Assembly: GCF_038443675.1 (NCBI RefSeq)
Contig: NZ_CP151762.1
Span: 1,612,001-1,676,000, forward strand
DNA length: 64,000 nucleotides
Source of the DNA: Yoonia sp. G8-12
GTDB lineage: Bacteria > Pseudomonadota > Alphaproteobacteria > Rhodobacterales > Rhodobacteraceae
Direction of reading: 5' to 3'
Within the stretch, counting starts at the first letter, position 1, and each line of letters starts with the position of its first letter. The notes under the pieces were generated by a model. That model saw only the letters and a list, made by a program, of their open reading frames with translations, had not been told where the DNA came from and did not search any database. This document shows, piece by piece, positions 46,021-54,929 of this stretch. Made by a program: the position numbers and the translations under genes.

Positions 46021-47284
46021 TTTGAACCTCTTCCAAGCCAGTTGCGATCAGAGCCGCAAGAAAACACATCAGCGCGAAAAGGCCAATCACCAAGGGCACG
46101 CTCACCGCCGCGAGCGCTGCAAAAAGCGCACCTGCCGTCAACAGGACCACCCCCACGATTGTGTTGGACACGGCCGTATAGCTGGCGCGCAAGTCAGGGT
46201 CCGCCATATCAACAAGATGGGTGGACCGCCCCTGCCGCACGCCATGATAGGCAATCATGATCCCGAAAAGCATCACAGGGATCACCCCCGTCGCGGCACT
46301 GACACCGACCAAATCCAGCGCCACGACAAGCGCCAGCATCAGCCCGCCTGCCGCCCCCGAAAGGCGCAATACCTGTGCAGACGACCGATCAGACAGGCGG
46401 CCCCAGACGTAGGATGACAGGAATGATGCGATCGCCGAGGCCAGCACCAGAACGCCCAACTGGCCCAGCGCGCTATCGGGTTGCAACATCACCAGATAAG
46501 GCGGCGCAAGCGCTGTTCCGACAAGCAAACTGCGCACGATGATAAAGCGCAACAGCTGCGGATCTTCACGCAAGAGCGAAAATTGCGCCACCGTGTCTTT
46601 GCCTTCGCCCTCCGAGGGCACCTCTTGCAACGTCGTAAAAAGCGCAGCCGCCCCCACCCAAAGGCAGGCCGCCAGCGTGATCGCCCCGATCACCAAGGCA
46701 AAGCGCCCGCCGATGCCGGATATCAAAATGGCTGCAAACAATATGACACCGATCGCCGCTGCCGAGCTTGCGAAACCGGTGGCCGTGCCGCGGCGCGATT
46801 TGGCAACGGTTTTGCCCAGCACATCTTTGTAGCTGGCCGAACAGACCGACCGCGCCAGCGCCAGCACCGCCAAAAGCCCCACGATCACTGCCCCCGCTAT
46901 CGGCCCCTGCAAGGTCAGCGCAGCCACAGCAATCAGCCCCGCTGCGATCCCTTGCACAAAAGAACCACCCGCCCAAAACCATTTGCGGATCTTGCGCCGC
47001 GCGATGATCGGCGCGGTCCAGAGTTGCGGCAAGAGTGCGCCGGATTCGCGCACCGGAACCAACAAACCGACCCAGAACGCGCCCGCACCAAGATGGGTCA
47101 AGAGCCAACTGAGAACCAGCTTGGGGTCAATCAGCCCGTCTGCAATTTTTGTGGCACTCAACGACAGAATATGACGCAGAAAACTGCCCGGTTCGGCCTT
47201 GGCCGCTGCATCAGGCAGGTCGGTGTTATCCTCAGACTCTGCGGTCAGGGCGTTGAAGATTGTTTTTGATGGTGTCTGCGTCAT
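46013..47284 (-). CDS. MFS transporter
   Basis: 423 residues, 12 hydrophobic segments after a ~45-residue soluble N terminus. GTATGFASSAAAIGVILFAA and the loop RRKIRKWFW between helices 2 and 3 fit the major facilitator family. Substrate unknown. Four-gene operon with the hydrolases below it. Confidence 0.85.
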   Translation of the reverse strand: MTQTPSKTIFNALTAESEDNTDLPDAAAKAEPGSFLRHILSLSATKIADGLIDPKLVLSWLLTHLGAGAFWVGLLVPVRESGALLPQLWTAPIIARRKIRKWFWAGGSFVQGIAAGLIAVAALTLQGPIAGAVIVGLLAVLALARSVCSASYKDVLGKTVAKSRRGTATGFASSAAAIGVILFAAILISGIGGRFALVIGAITLAACLWVGAAALFTTLQEVPSEGEGKDTVAQFSLLREDPQLLRFIIVRSLLVGTALAPPYLVMLQPDSALGQLGVLVLASAIASFLSSYVWGRLSDRSSAQVLRLSGAAGGLMLALVVALDLVGVSAATGVIPVMLFGIMIAYHGVRQGRSTHLVDMADPDLRASYTAVSNTIVGVVLLTAGALFAALAAVSVPLVIGLFALMCFLAALIATGLEEVQNA

Positions 47285-47355
47285 GGGGCTCTCCGGCCCT
47301 AAAGCATAGCGTGAGGTTCAAGGATTCCAAACGCTTGCTGTATGGGCCGGGCAAT

Positions 47356-47601
47356 TCAACCGCCGACGTAGACCGCTTTCTTGGGGCGATAAAAAATCTT
47401 CTGATCGTGCAACCGGCCCAAAAGCTCTTCGTTTTCGCGCTGGTCTTGCTCAATCACTTGGATCGATTCAAAGTGGGCGGGGTTTTCCTCGGACAGGGCA
47501 AGGCGCAGGCGTGAGAGTTCGCGCCCGCGGGCGCGCAGCGCCTCTTCGATCATGTCCACGTCACGAATGCTTAGATCGAATGTGCGATTGTAGCTCGGCA
47601 T
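47356..47601 (-). CDS. Small conserved protein of unknown function
   Basis: 81 residues, helical, with DVDMIEEALRARGRELSRLRL and EQDQRENEELLGRLHDQK, ending YRPKKAVYVGG. Codon use matches neighbours and the ATG at 47601 is the only good start. No family recognised; similar short proteins occur in roseobacters. About 70 bases precede the MFS gene. Confidence 0.7.
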   Translation of the reverse strand: MPSYNRTFDLSIRDVDMIEEALRARGRELSRLRLALSEENPAHFESIQVIEQDQRENEELLGRLHDQKIFYRPKKAVYVGG

Positions 47602-47810
47602 GACTATCCCTCAACATGTAGGTTTCTCATCGGAAACACATGTCGTATTTACCGCCATATGCGTCGCAGTCAACGTATATTTGGGTATACCGATCATAAC
47701 GTACCCGCAAAGCGCTTGACCTCCTATCGCCACATTGCCATGTAGCGCGCACACATAACCCGCAACCGGGCGTTTTGTAGGCGCCAAACAGACGAGGAGC
47801 TTGCCCAGAG

Positions 47811-49757
47811 ATGGCACAGATTTCCCTGACATTCCCAGATGGTAACAGCCGCTCTTACGAGGCTGGCATCACGGCTGCCGACGTCGCTGCCGATATTTCA
47901 TCGTCCCTGCGCAAGAAAGCAATCAGTGCAACGGTGGATGGCCAGCACTGGGATTTGCAGTGGCCGATTTCGGCGGACAGCCAGATCGCCATCAATACCA
48001 TGAAAGACGAAGTGCCCGCGCTGGAACTGGTGCGCCACGACCTCGCACACATCATGGCCCGCGCTGTGCAAGAGATCTGGCCGGAAACACAGGTCACGAT
48101 CGGCCCTGTGATCAAGGATGGCTGGTACTACGACTTTGACCGCAAGGAGCCGTTCACACCCGAGGACCTCGGGACCATCGAAAAGAAGATGAAAGAGATC
48201 ATCAACAAGCGCGATGAGGTCCGCACCGAGATTTGGGAACGTGATGTCGCGATCCAGTATTATAAGGATCGGGGTGAGCCCTATAAGGTCGAACTGATCG
48301 AGAGCATCCCCGGCGATGAACCGCTGCGGATGTATTGGCACGGCGAGTGGCAGGATCTGTGCCGTGGTCCACATTTGCAACACACAGGCCAAGTGCCTGC
48401 CGATGGTTTCAAGCTGATGTCCATTGCCGGTGCCTATTGGCGCGGCGACAGCGACCGCGCGATGCTGCAACGCATTTACGGCACGGCCTTTACCAATAAA
48501 GAAGGGCTGAAGGCCCACCTGAACATGCTGGAAGAGGCCGCCAAGCGCGATCACCGCAAACTCGGCCGTGAAATGGACTTGTTCCATATGCAGGAAGAGG
48601 CCCCCGGTCAGGTGTTCTGGCACCCCAACGGCTGGACTGTTTACACCGAATTGCAGGATTATATGCGCCGCCAGCAACGCAAGGGTGGGTATGTCGAGGT
48701 GAACACCCCGCAGGTCGTGGACCGTAAGTTATGGGAAGCATCGGGTCACTGGGAAAAGTATCAGGACCATATGTTCATCGTTGAAGTTGATGAGGAACAC
48801 GCCCGCGAAAAATCGGTCAACGCGCTGAAGCCCATGAACTGCCCCTGCCATGTGCAGATCTTTAACCAAGGTCTGAAATCCTATCGCGACCTGCCCTTGC
48901 GCATGGCCGAGTTTGGATCGTGCAACCGGTATGAACCGTCTGGCGCGCTGCACGGTATCATGCGGGTCCGCGGCTTTACGCAGGACGATGGCCACATTTT
49001 CTGCCGTGAAAGCCAAATCGAAGAGGAAACTGCAGAGTTTATCTCGTTCCTGAGCGGCATCTACAAGGACCTCGGGTTCGAGAACTTCAAAGTCAAGTTC
49101 TCTGATCGCCCTGAAAAGCGTTCGGGGTCCGACGAAGTGTGGGACAAGGCCGAAGCCGCCCTTCTGGCCGCGACCCGTGCGGCGGGGATCGAGCCGGAAC
49201 TGAACCCCGGTGAAGGGGCGTTCTATGGGCCAAAGCTGGAATTCGTACTGACCGATGCGATTGGGCGTGACTGGCAGTGCGGCACGCATCAGGTGGACTT
49301 TGTGCTGCCCGAGCGGCTGGACGCGACCTATATCGGCGAGGACGGCGCAAAACACCGCCCTGTCATGCTCCACCGCGCAACGCTGGGATCGTTCGAGCGG
49401 TTCATCGGTATTCTGATCGAAGAGCACGCAGGCAAGCTGCCGTTCTGGCTGGCGCCGCGTCAGGTGGTTGTGGCCACCATCGTCTCGGATGCGGATGACT
49501 ATGCGCTTGAGGTGGTTGCGGCATTGAAGGCCGCTGGTGTGCGCGCCGAGGCGGATTTGCGCAACGAGAAGATCAACTTCAAGGTTCGCGAACATTCGCT
49601 CGGTAAAGTGCCCGTCATTTTGGCACTCGGCGCGCGCGAGGTTGAAGAGCGGACGGTGACGGCACGACGGTTGGGTGAGAACAAAACTTCTGTAACATCT
49701 CTGACGGAGATTGTTGCAGAGCTAGGCAAAGCGGCCACGCCGCCCGACCTTCTGTAA
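47811..49757 (+). CDS. thrS: Threonine-tRNA ligase
   Basis: 648 residues. TGS domain (1-60), editing domain with HDLAHIMARAVQE, class II motifs: motif 1 near FWHPNGWTVYTELQDYMRR, motif 2 CNRYEPSGALHGIMRVRGF, motif 3 HRATLGSFERFIGILIEEH; zinc site Cys in MNCPCHV. The C-terminal anticodon domain ends the protein. The 209-base upstream gap shows a possible TTGACC-like -35 near 47718 but no strong promoter pair was fixed. Confidence 0.97.
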   Translation: MAQISLTFPDGNSRSYEAGITAADVAADISSSLRKKAISATVDGQHWDLQWPISADSQIAINTMKDEVPALELVRHDLAHIMARAVQEIWPETQVTIGPVIKDGWYYDFDRKEPFTPEDLGTIEKKMKEIINKRDEVRTEIWERDVAIQYYKDRGEPYKVELIESIPGDEPLRMYWHGEWQDLCRGPHLQHTGQVPADGFKLMSIAGAYWRGDSDRAMLQRIYGTAFTNKEGLKAHLNMLEEAAKRDHRKLGREMDLFHMQEEAPGQVFWHPNGWTVYTELQDYMRRQQRKGGYVEVNTPQVVDRKLWEASGHWEKYQDHMFIVEVDEEHAREKSVNALKPMNCPCHVQIFNQGLKSYRDLPLRMAEFGSCNRYEPSGALHGIMRVRGFTQDDGHIFCRESQIEEETAEFISFLSGIYKDLGFENFKVKFSDRPEKRSGSDEVWDKAEAALLAATRAAGIEPELNPGEGAFYGPKLEFVLTDAIGRDWQCGTHQVDFVLPERLDATYIGEDGAKHRPVMLHRATLGSFERFIGILIEEHAGKLPFWLAPRQVVVATIVSDADDYALEVVAALKAAGVRAEADLRNEKINFKVREHSLGKVPVILALGAREVEERTVTARRLGENKTSVTSLTEIVAELGKAATPPDLL

Positions 49758-49782
49758 CATTCCAGCGCTGGAACCTGTAACA

Positions 49783-49817
49783 AACCCGCCGATGCCCCCA
49801 TCGGCGGGTTCTTTGTT
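49783..49817 (+). terminator. Terminator after thrS
   Basis: 12-bp stem AACCCGCCGATG/CATCGGCGGGTT then CTTTGTTTTC. A separate perfect palindrome TTCCAGCGCTGGAA precedes it just after the stop. Confidence 0.88.
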
Positions 49818-49830
49818 TTCTAAGCATAAA

Positions 49831-49859
49831 TTTGCCTGCGACAGCCCGTCGCAGGCAAA
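49831..49859. repeat. Perfect hairpin upstream of the bufferin operon
   Basis: TTTGCCTGCGAC/GTCGCAGGCAAA, 12-bp stem with loop AGCCC, 138 bases before bufA1. It may be a second terminator (A/T edges on both sides). The remaining 49860-49996 gap holds the likely bufferin promoter, but no clear sites. Confidence 0.6.
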
Positions 49860-49996
49860 AACAGCCTCACGCCACCTCACGGGATCGCGATGCACAGCCC
49901 TGTGAATAGCGCGATGACGGTATCGCCCGCTAGGGTTTGGGCATCGCCGGACAACGGTGACAGATTATTGCTGACCCAAAACAAAGGAAACTTTTC

Positions 49997-50299
49997 ATGT
50001 CCAACGTAACAAAAACCCTCGTCCTCGCTAGCGCCGTTGCAACTGCTGTTGCTGGCCTGTCCACAACTGCCGCCGCACAGGAAAACGTCAAATGCTTCGG
50101 CGTTTCGCTGGCTGGTGAGAACGACTGCGCCGCCGGTCCTGGCACAACATGTGCTGGTACGTCTACCGTTGACTATCAAGGCAACGCATGGACGCTGGTG
50201 CCTACCGGCACTTGCGAGAGCATGGAATTGCCAACGATGGCTGACGGCTCCGAGCGCATGGGCTCACTCGAAGCGCTTGAGCGCGATCTGCCTGCATAA
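49997..50299 (+). CDS. bufA1: Bufferin precursor peptide BufA1 (DUF2282)
   Basis: 100 residues. Signal-peptide-like N terminus (TLVLASAVATAVAGLSTTAAAQ), then the four-Cys core KCFGVSLAGENDC, AAGPGTTCAG and TGTCESM. This is the DUF2282 family, precursors of bufferins: RiPPs whose core cysteines are modified by an MNIO enzyme and which bind copper in Caulobacter. AAAGGAAA precedes the ATG. The modifying enzyme and partner follow in the same order as known clusters. Confidence 0.92.
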   Translation: MSNVTKTLVLASAVATAVAGLSTTAAAQENVKCFGVSLAGENDCAAGPGTTCAGTSTVDYQGNAWTLVPTGTCESMELPTMADGSERMGSLEALERDLPA

Positions 50300-50362
50300 G
50301 CTGATTCATGGTAAGGTGGATCATGATCCACCTTACCTCTCCTCTACTCAAAGGCTTTCGAC

Positions 50363-51217
50363 ATGCTTGACGCGACACAACACCCCATCCTGCCCGCGCG
50401 TCCCGGTGTCGGCTACAAGGCCCAGCACTACACCGACATCATGGAAAATCCCGGTCCCTTGGGCTGGCTTGAAATCCATGCAGAGAATTACATGGGCGAC
50501 GGTGGCCGGCCCCTCGCACAACTGCGCCACCTCGCCGAACGCTTCCCCATTTCGGTGCACGGCGTTGGTCTGTCGATCGGCGGAGACGGCGATCTTGACG
50601 CCGACCATCTTGCCCGCCTCAAGCATCTGATTTCATGGCTGAACCCCGCCAGCTTTTCCGAACATCTGGCCTGGTCCACCCACGACAGCCATTTCTACAA
50701 CGACCTGCTCCCACTCCCCTACACCCCCCAAACGCTCACTCGTGTCGCCGCTCACATAAACCAAGTCCAAGACACGGTCGGGCGCCCCATGCTGCTTGAA
50801 AACCCCTCCAGCTATCTGGCATTTACCGAAAGCACGATGTCGGAGACCGATTTCCTGCGCGCACTCACCCAGCGCACCGGATGTGGCCTGTTGCTGGACG
50901 TCAACAACGTCTTTGTCAGCGCCACCAACCTGAACACCTCGCCCCACGCCTATATCGACGATTTCCCGATGGACGCTGTTGGTGAAATCCATCTGGGTGG
51001 CCACGATGAAGACGAAGATGAGACCGGCGCGCCGCTATTGATCGACAGCCACGGCAAGGCCGTGGTTGATCCGGTCTGGGCGCTTCTCGACTATACGCTT
51101 GCCAAATCCGGCCCCAAGCCGGTCCTGATCGAATGGGATACGGATGTGCCGGAATGGTCTGTTTTGGCCGATGAAATCACCCGCGCTGATCGTGCCCTTG
51201 CGTTGGTGGCGTCATGA
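50363..51217 (+). CDS. bufB: Multinuclear non-heme iron oxidase BufB (DUF692)
   Basis: 284 residues, TIM-barrel MNIO. Family blocks: GVGYKAQHY, EIHAENYMGDGG, ISVHGVGLSIGG, FSEHLAWS, LLENPSSYL, LDVNNVFVSA and EIHLGGHDE, with Glu, His, Asp and Asn ligands for two or three irons. It is expected to oxidise cysteines of BufA1 in an iron- and oxygen-dependent reaction. It overlaps bufC by 4 bases. Confidence 0.93.
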   Translation: MLDATQHPILPARPGVGYKAQHYTDIMENPGPLGWLEIHAENYMGDGGRPLAQLRHLAERFPISVHGVGLSIGGDGDLDADHLARLKHLISWLNPASFSEHLAWSTHDSHFYNDLLPLPYTPQTLTRVAAHINQVQDTVGRPMLLENPSSYLAFTESTMSETDFLRALTQRTGCGLLLDVNNVFVSATNLNTSPHAYIDDFPMDAVGEIHLGGHDEDEDETGAPLLIDSHGKAVVDPVWALLDYTLAKSGPKPVLIEWDTDVPEWSVLADEITRADRALALVAS

Positions 51218-51951
51218 GCGTCACGCACGCCGCTTTCAAAGTCGCCATGCTCGACCCTGCGGGACAAGTGCCCACAGGCATTGTGAACCCCGATGGCAAG
51301 ACCGCCAGTAAACGCTTTGACGTCTACCGCAACAATGTGGCCGTCGGCCTGTCTGATGCACTGGAAGCGGCGTTTCCTGTGGTGCGCAAACTGGTTGGCG
51401 ATGAGTTTTTCCGCGCCATGGCCGGAGTATACCTGCGCAAACACCCGCCCAAGACACCCCTGATGATGTTCTACGGGGATGCAATGCCCCGGTTTCTGTC
51501 CCGTTTCACGCCGACACAATCCATCGGCTATCTGCCTGACATTGCCCGCGTCGAGCTTGCCATGCGCCACGCCTATCACGCCGCTGATGCGACACCGATT
51601 GCAGCCGAGGCGCTTTCTGCTCTCGCGCCTGATGCGCTCATGGGGGTGCGGCTGCGGATCGCCCCAGCAACCCAGACGGTCACGTCAGACTATCCGGTCC
51701 ACGCGATCTATCGCGCCAATACGCAGGCCGATGCACCCAAGCCTATGATGAAGCCCGAGGCCGTGCTAATTGCCCGCGCCGGTTTTGACCCGACCCTGCA
51801 GCTGATCAACGCCGCTGCTGCCGCCTGCATAGACGCCCTCAAAGCGGGGCAGACCTTGGGCCAGACAATCGCCGCCGCCGATGACACCCTTGATCTGGGC
51901 GCCGTTCTTGGATTGCTGTTGGCGCAAGGCGCTGTGACTGAAATTTACTGA
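51214..51951 (+). CDS. bufC: MNIO partner protein BufC (DUF2063)
   Basis: 245 residues. The DUF2063 N-terminal domain has RFDVYRNNVAVGLSDALEAAFPVVRKLVG, and the second half resembles a RiPP recognition fold. It helps the MNIO enzyme bind its precursor. ATGA overlap with bufB indicates stoichiometric coupled translation. Confidence 0.92.
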   Translation: MSVTHAAFKVAMLDPAGQVPTGIVNPDGKTASKRFDVYRNNVAVGLSDALEAAFPVVRKLVGDEFFRAMAGVYLRKHPPKTPLMMFYGDAMPRFLSRFTPTQSIGYLPDIARVELAMRHAYHAADATPIAAEALSALAPDALMGVRLRIAPATQTVTSDYPVHAIYRANTQADAPKPMMKPEAVLIARAGFDPTLQLINAAAAACIDALKAGQTLGQTIAAADDTLDLGAVLGLLLAQGAVTEIY

Positions 51952-51964
51952 AAGGCCCCTGCCC

Positions 51965-52513
51965 ATGACAACGATACCTCTGGCCCAGATGGCCCAGCCG
52001 ATCAACCGCCTTGGTGATGCCCTTTTGCCAATCCTTGCGCGGCTGGTCTTTGCCGGTGTTCTGCTGCTGTATTACTGGAATTCAGGCCTGACCAAACTGG
52101 GCGACGGGATCTTCGGGTTTCTGCAACCCTCTGCGGGCGCCTATGTTCAGATCTTTCCCAAAGCGATGGAAGCTGCGGGCTATGACACATCCCAGCTGAC
52201 ATTCTTTCACTGGGCTGTGGTGACGGGCGGCACGATTGCCGAGTTTGTCCTGCCGCTTTTGATCGTGATCGGGCTCTTCACGCGATTGGCCGCGGCCGGC
52301 ATGATCGGGTTTGTCGTCATGCAATCGCTCACCGACCTTTATGGCCACGGCGGCATTGCCCAAGAAGGCACACTCGGCGCATGGTTTGACCGGATGTCAG
52401 ACGCCTTGATCCTTGATCAACGGGCCTTCTGGGTGCTTTGCCTGATGATATTGGTGCTCAAGGGCGCAGGCGCGCTTTCGCTTGATCGCCAGATCTTTAG
52501 AAATGCGCCTTAG
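51965..52513 (+). CDS. DoxX family membrane protein of the bufferin cluster
   Basis: 182 residues, four membrane helices: RLVFAGVLLLYYWNSGLTKLGDG at the start and VTGGTIAEFVLPLLIVIGLF, the DoxX pattern. DoxX proteins are the usual fourth gene of bufferin clusters, probably membrane redox helpers. It overlaps the convergent membrane-protein gene by 17 bases. Confidence 0.9.
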   Translation: MTTIPLAQMAQPINRLGDALLPILARLVFAGVLLLYYWNSGLTKLGDGIFGFLQPSAGAYVQIFPKAMEAAGYDTSQLTFFHWAVVTGGTIAEFVLPLLIVIGLFTRLAAAGMIGFVVMQSLTDLYGHGGIAQEGTLGAWFDRMSDALILDQRAFWVLCLMILVLKGAGALSLDRQIFRNAP

Positions 52514-52865
52514 GCTCGTCGGGTTTGCCCGCCGCGATGGCAAGGATCCCGCCAAGTGCGACAAAGCCGATAGGGAACATCGTGCCCACGTTAAACCCGA
52601 AGGCCGCGTAGAAACAGAATGCACTGATCAGCATAAGAACACCGCCCCACAGCGCGCGTGACTTGGCCATTGCCCCGCCTGCAATCGCCAAGAGCGGCGC
52701 GATAAAGCTGGCGAAACGAATAAAACCGGGGTTATCGAGCAATCCAAAAAGCTCGCCCACCTCCGCGTGACGTTCTGACAATTCGGCATATCCATAGCCA
52801 AACAGACCGACGATAATGCCGATCAGGCCACCGATGAGGCCAAGAATGCTTGCGGCGTTGCGCAT
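52497..52865 (-). CDS. Small membrane protein of unknown function
   Basis: 122 residues with four hydrophobic segments (ILGLIGGLIGIIVGLFGYGY, IRFASFIAPLLAIAGG, GVLMLISAFCFYAAFGF, GFVALGGILAIAAG). Fits the DUF4064-like tetraspan type, but this assignment is tentative. Its 3' end overlaps doxX. Confidence 0.75.
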   Translation of the reverse strand: MRNAASILGLIGGLIGIIVGLFGYGYAELSERHAEVGELFGLLDNPGFIRFASFIAPLLAIAGGAMAKSRALWGGVLMLISAFCFYAAFGFNVGTMFPIGFVALGGILAIAAGKPDEPKAHF

Positions 52866-52910
52866 TGGGTATCTCCTTACTGCTCACCTTCCCACATAAG
52901 CAGTCAGACG

Positions 52911-53240
52911 TCAGCCGCCAAGGTATTTTGCCTGAACATCCGCTTTCCAGCCGATAGTCCATGTACCATCCGCCTCAATCACAGGGCGCTTCATCAACGT
53001 CGGGTGGGCCGCCAATAGGGCTGCAGGGTCAGCGGCCTTTTCTGCATCGGGCAATCCGCGCCACGTCGTTGAGGCCCGATTGATCGCCGCATCACCGAAT
53101 TGGGCAATGATCGTGGTGCGGTCCGCATCTGCGATACCGTCTGCGCGCACGTCAATCAACTGTGGCACATATCCCGCCTCGCCCAACGCCTTGAGCGCTT
53201 TTCGACATGTATCGCATGACTTTAGACCAAAAAACCGCAT
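52911..53240 (-). CDS. ArsC/Spx family thioredoxin-fold protein
   Basis: 109 residues. N-terminal strand and CxxC motif MRFFGLKSCDTCRKALKAL, then STTWRGL and KRPVIEADGTWTIGWK, the ArsC-fold signature (Pro-Val and Arg). YffB-like rather than a proven arsenate reductase; no ars genes are nearby. ATG at 53240 with GGAGG 5 bases upstream; longer frame to 53369 rejected. Confidence 0.88.
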   Translation of the reverse strand: MRFFGLKSCDTCRKALKALGEAGYVPQLIDVRADGIADADRTTIIAQFGDAAINRASTTWRGLPDAEKAADPAALLAAHPTLMKRPVIEADGTWTIGWKADVQAKYLGG

Positions 53241-53415
53241 TTTGCCTCCATTTTGAGCAATAAATGACCCGATAACGCCAATGCGACGACGTGTCATTTG
53301 CCTTTTGCATAAAACAGATAATTCTAAAGGTGTTAAGGCCAAGGGAAGTCCGCCGATCGCGGGGCCCAAGTGCTGCCCAGCCCTGCGGGGTGCGATAATT
53401 TAAGGAGAGCGGACA

Positions 53416-53625
53416 ATGCCAAATGGCACCGTAAAATGGTTTAATACGACAAAAGGCTACGGGTTTATTGCGCCCGACGATGGCGGCGTGGATATTTTCG
53501 TCCATATTTCAGCCGTGGAACAATCCGGTCTGACCGGACTTGCCGACGACCAGAAAGTGACCTTTGATCTGATCGAAGGGCGAGACGGGCGTAAGATGGC
53601 GGGAAACATCGCCAAAGCCGAGTAA
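53416..53625 (+). CDS. Cold-shock protein, CspA family
   Basis: 69 residues: NGTVKWFNTTKGYGFIAPDDGG (RNP1) and DIFVHISAVE (RNP2), a single nucleic-acid-binding OB fold that melts RNA structure. AAGGAG lies 9 bases before ATG. The 175-base upstream region has a TTGCCT/TAATTC-like promoter near 53299-53325 that is weakly supported. Confidence 0.95.
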   Translation: MPNGTVKWFNTTKGYGFIAPDDGGVDIFVHISAVEQSGLTGLADDQKVTFDLIEGRDGRKMAGNIAKAE

Positions 53626-53650
53626 ATCAAGCTTTCACGATGGTATGCAG

Positions 53651-53678
53651 GCAGGCCGTTTCGGCCTGCTAGTCGCGT
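53651..53678. terminator. Terminator hairpin after the cold-shock gene
   Basis: 8-bp stem GCAGGCCG/CGGCCTGC with loop TTT, ending at the stop of the convergent membrane protein gene. Weak T tract; may act on both strands. Confidence 0.6.
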
Positions 53679-54660
53679 TTGTTTTGCTGCATCCGGCGGC
53701 GGACCAGTTCCATGACGTCCGAAGGCTGAATCTCTCTTTGGTCTGCCGTCGGGGATGCGGCCTCTAGGTGTTCGTCCATGGCCATGTCAAAGGCACTTTG
53801 TGCATCTACTTCGCGGGCGACGTGGTTCAGATAAACCAGCGCCCCCCAGCGCATTGCAGGCTGAACGCCCAAAGGTATACCAAGACCACGATACCGATAA
53901 AGACGCCAGTTTCCACGCCCAGCAGGCCCAGAGCCTCGTTTCCGCCCGTCATTTCGATCTGGTTTGCGGCGGCAATCACAGCGTCGCCAAATCCAAGCAG
54001 ATAGCAGATCGCCACTGCAAGCGGCACCGCAAGCCCCCATAGCAGATAAGACAGAAACACCAACGGCAGCAGCGACAGAAATTCGCTGGCGAACCCGTAG
54101 AACGGGGTGTGGGGGCGACCACTGGGGTCGGCAGCGATGCTGGCACCGGCAAGGGGCATCAAAAGGGCCGCGCGCAGGCCCAGAATGAGCACCCCGCCAA
54201 CCCAGAAAATAGACAGGGTAATGGCGGGGCTGACCGACATAAGCTGTTGTATTACAACGTCTTCATCCATCTGTGTCAGTTGGGTGAAGTCCTCCAATGT
54301 CAGCGATGTCGCAAAAAGATAGGCAGCCACGCCCAGCGCCATAATCAGCAGGGCGCAAAGCGCCTCGAACAACCCATAACCAATGGCCGGAAGTGCAAGC
54401 CCGAACGCCGAACTGCGCACGCTGGCACCGCGCGCGCGCAACCCCAAACGCGTGCCCACCATCGTCGGCAGCACGCTGGCACCGACACCGAAAAACCCCA
54501 TGATCACCACCGCCAGCAGCGGTGAAACAGCCGCCGTCAGCAGGACCAGAAAGCCTGCGAGGATCCCCACCATGATCAGGGCGATGATCATGAACGGAAA
54601 CACCAGGGCCAGCCGCCACAGGATGTTAAAGGAAAACGGGATCGCGCGTAAAAAGGTCAA
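53669..54660 (-). pseudogene. Multi-span membrane protein, frame-broken near C terminus
   Basis: The first frame (54660 to 53827, 277 residues) has about six membrane segments, starting FLRAIPFSFNILWRLALVFP, ending CAGGRWFI. The natural continuation ALVYLNHVAREVDAQSAFDM and the tail SDVMELVRRRMQQNKRD lies in another frame down to 53669. One G missing from the G6 run (C6 on plus, about 53845-53850) restores CAGGALVYLNHV. As written the protein loses its last ~60 residues. Family not recognised; the break may be a sequencing error. Confidence 0.7.
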
Positions 54661-54929
54661 AGGGATGTTCCTGCACTGCCATGTGTCCCCAACTATGGCG
54701 GCTGTTTTTGCGACTTGGAATATAAACTTTTAGGTCCGTGTGCATGTGTGGCTTTGCTGCGCCGTGCGGGTACGGGGCAAAGGGGTTATTTATCAGGGAA
54801 TACGGGGGTTGGCGGCGTATGTTTTGCGTACACAAGCCGTACACAGGCCGTACATACGAATGTGCGGCTCTTGCGTGGTTCACGGGACGGGTTGAGGCGG
54901 CGTTAACCACGCCCGTGCGATGGTGGCGC

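Noticed and set aside
45190..46260. Plus-strand open frame across the hydrolase and MFS genes
   Set aside because: Shadow of overlapping minus-strand genes with clear motifs.
52911..53240. Arsenate reductase
   Set aside because: YffB/Spx-type features and no ars neighbours; function not claimed.
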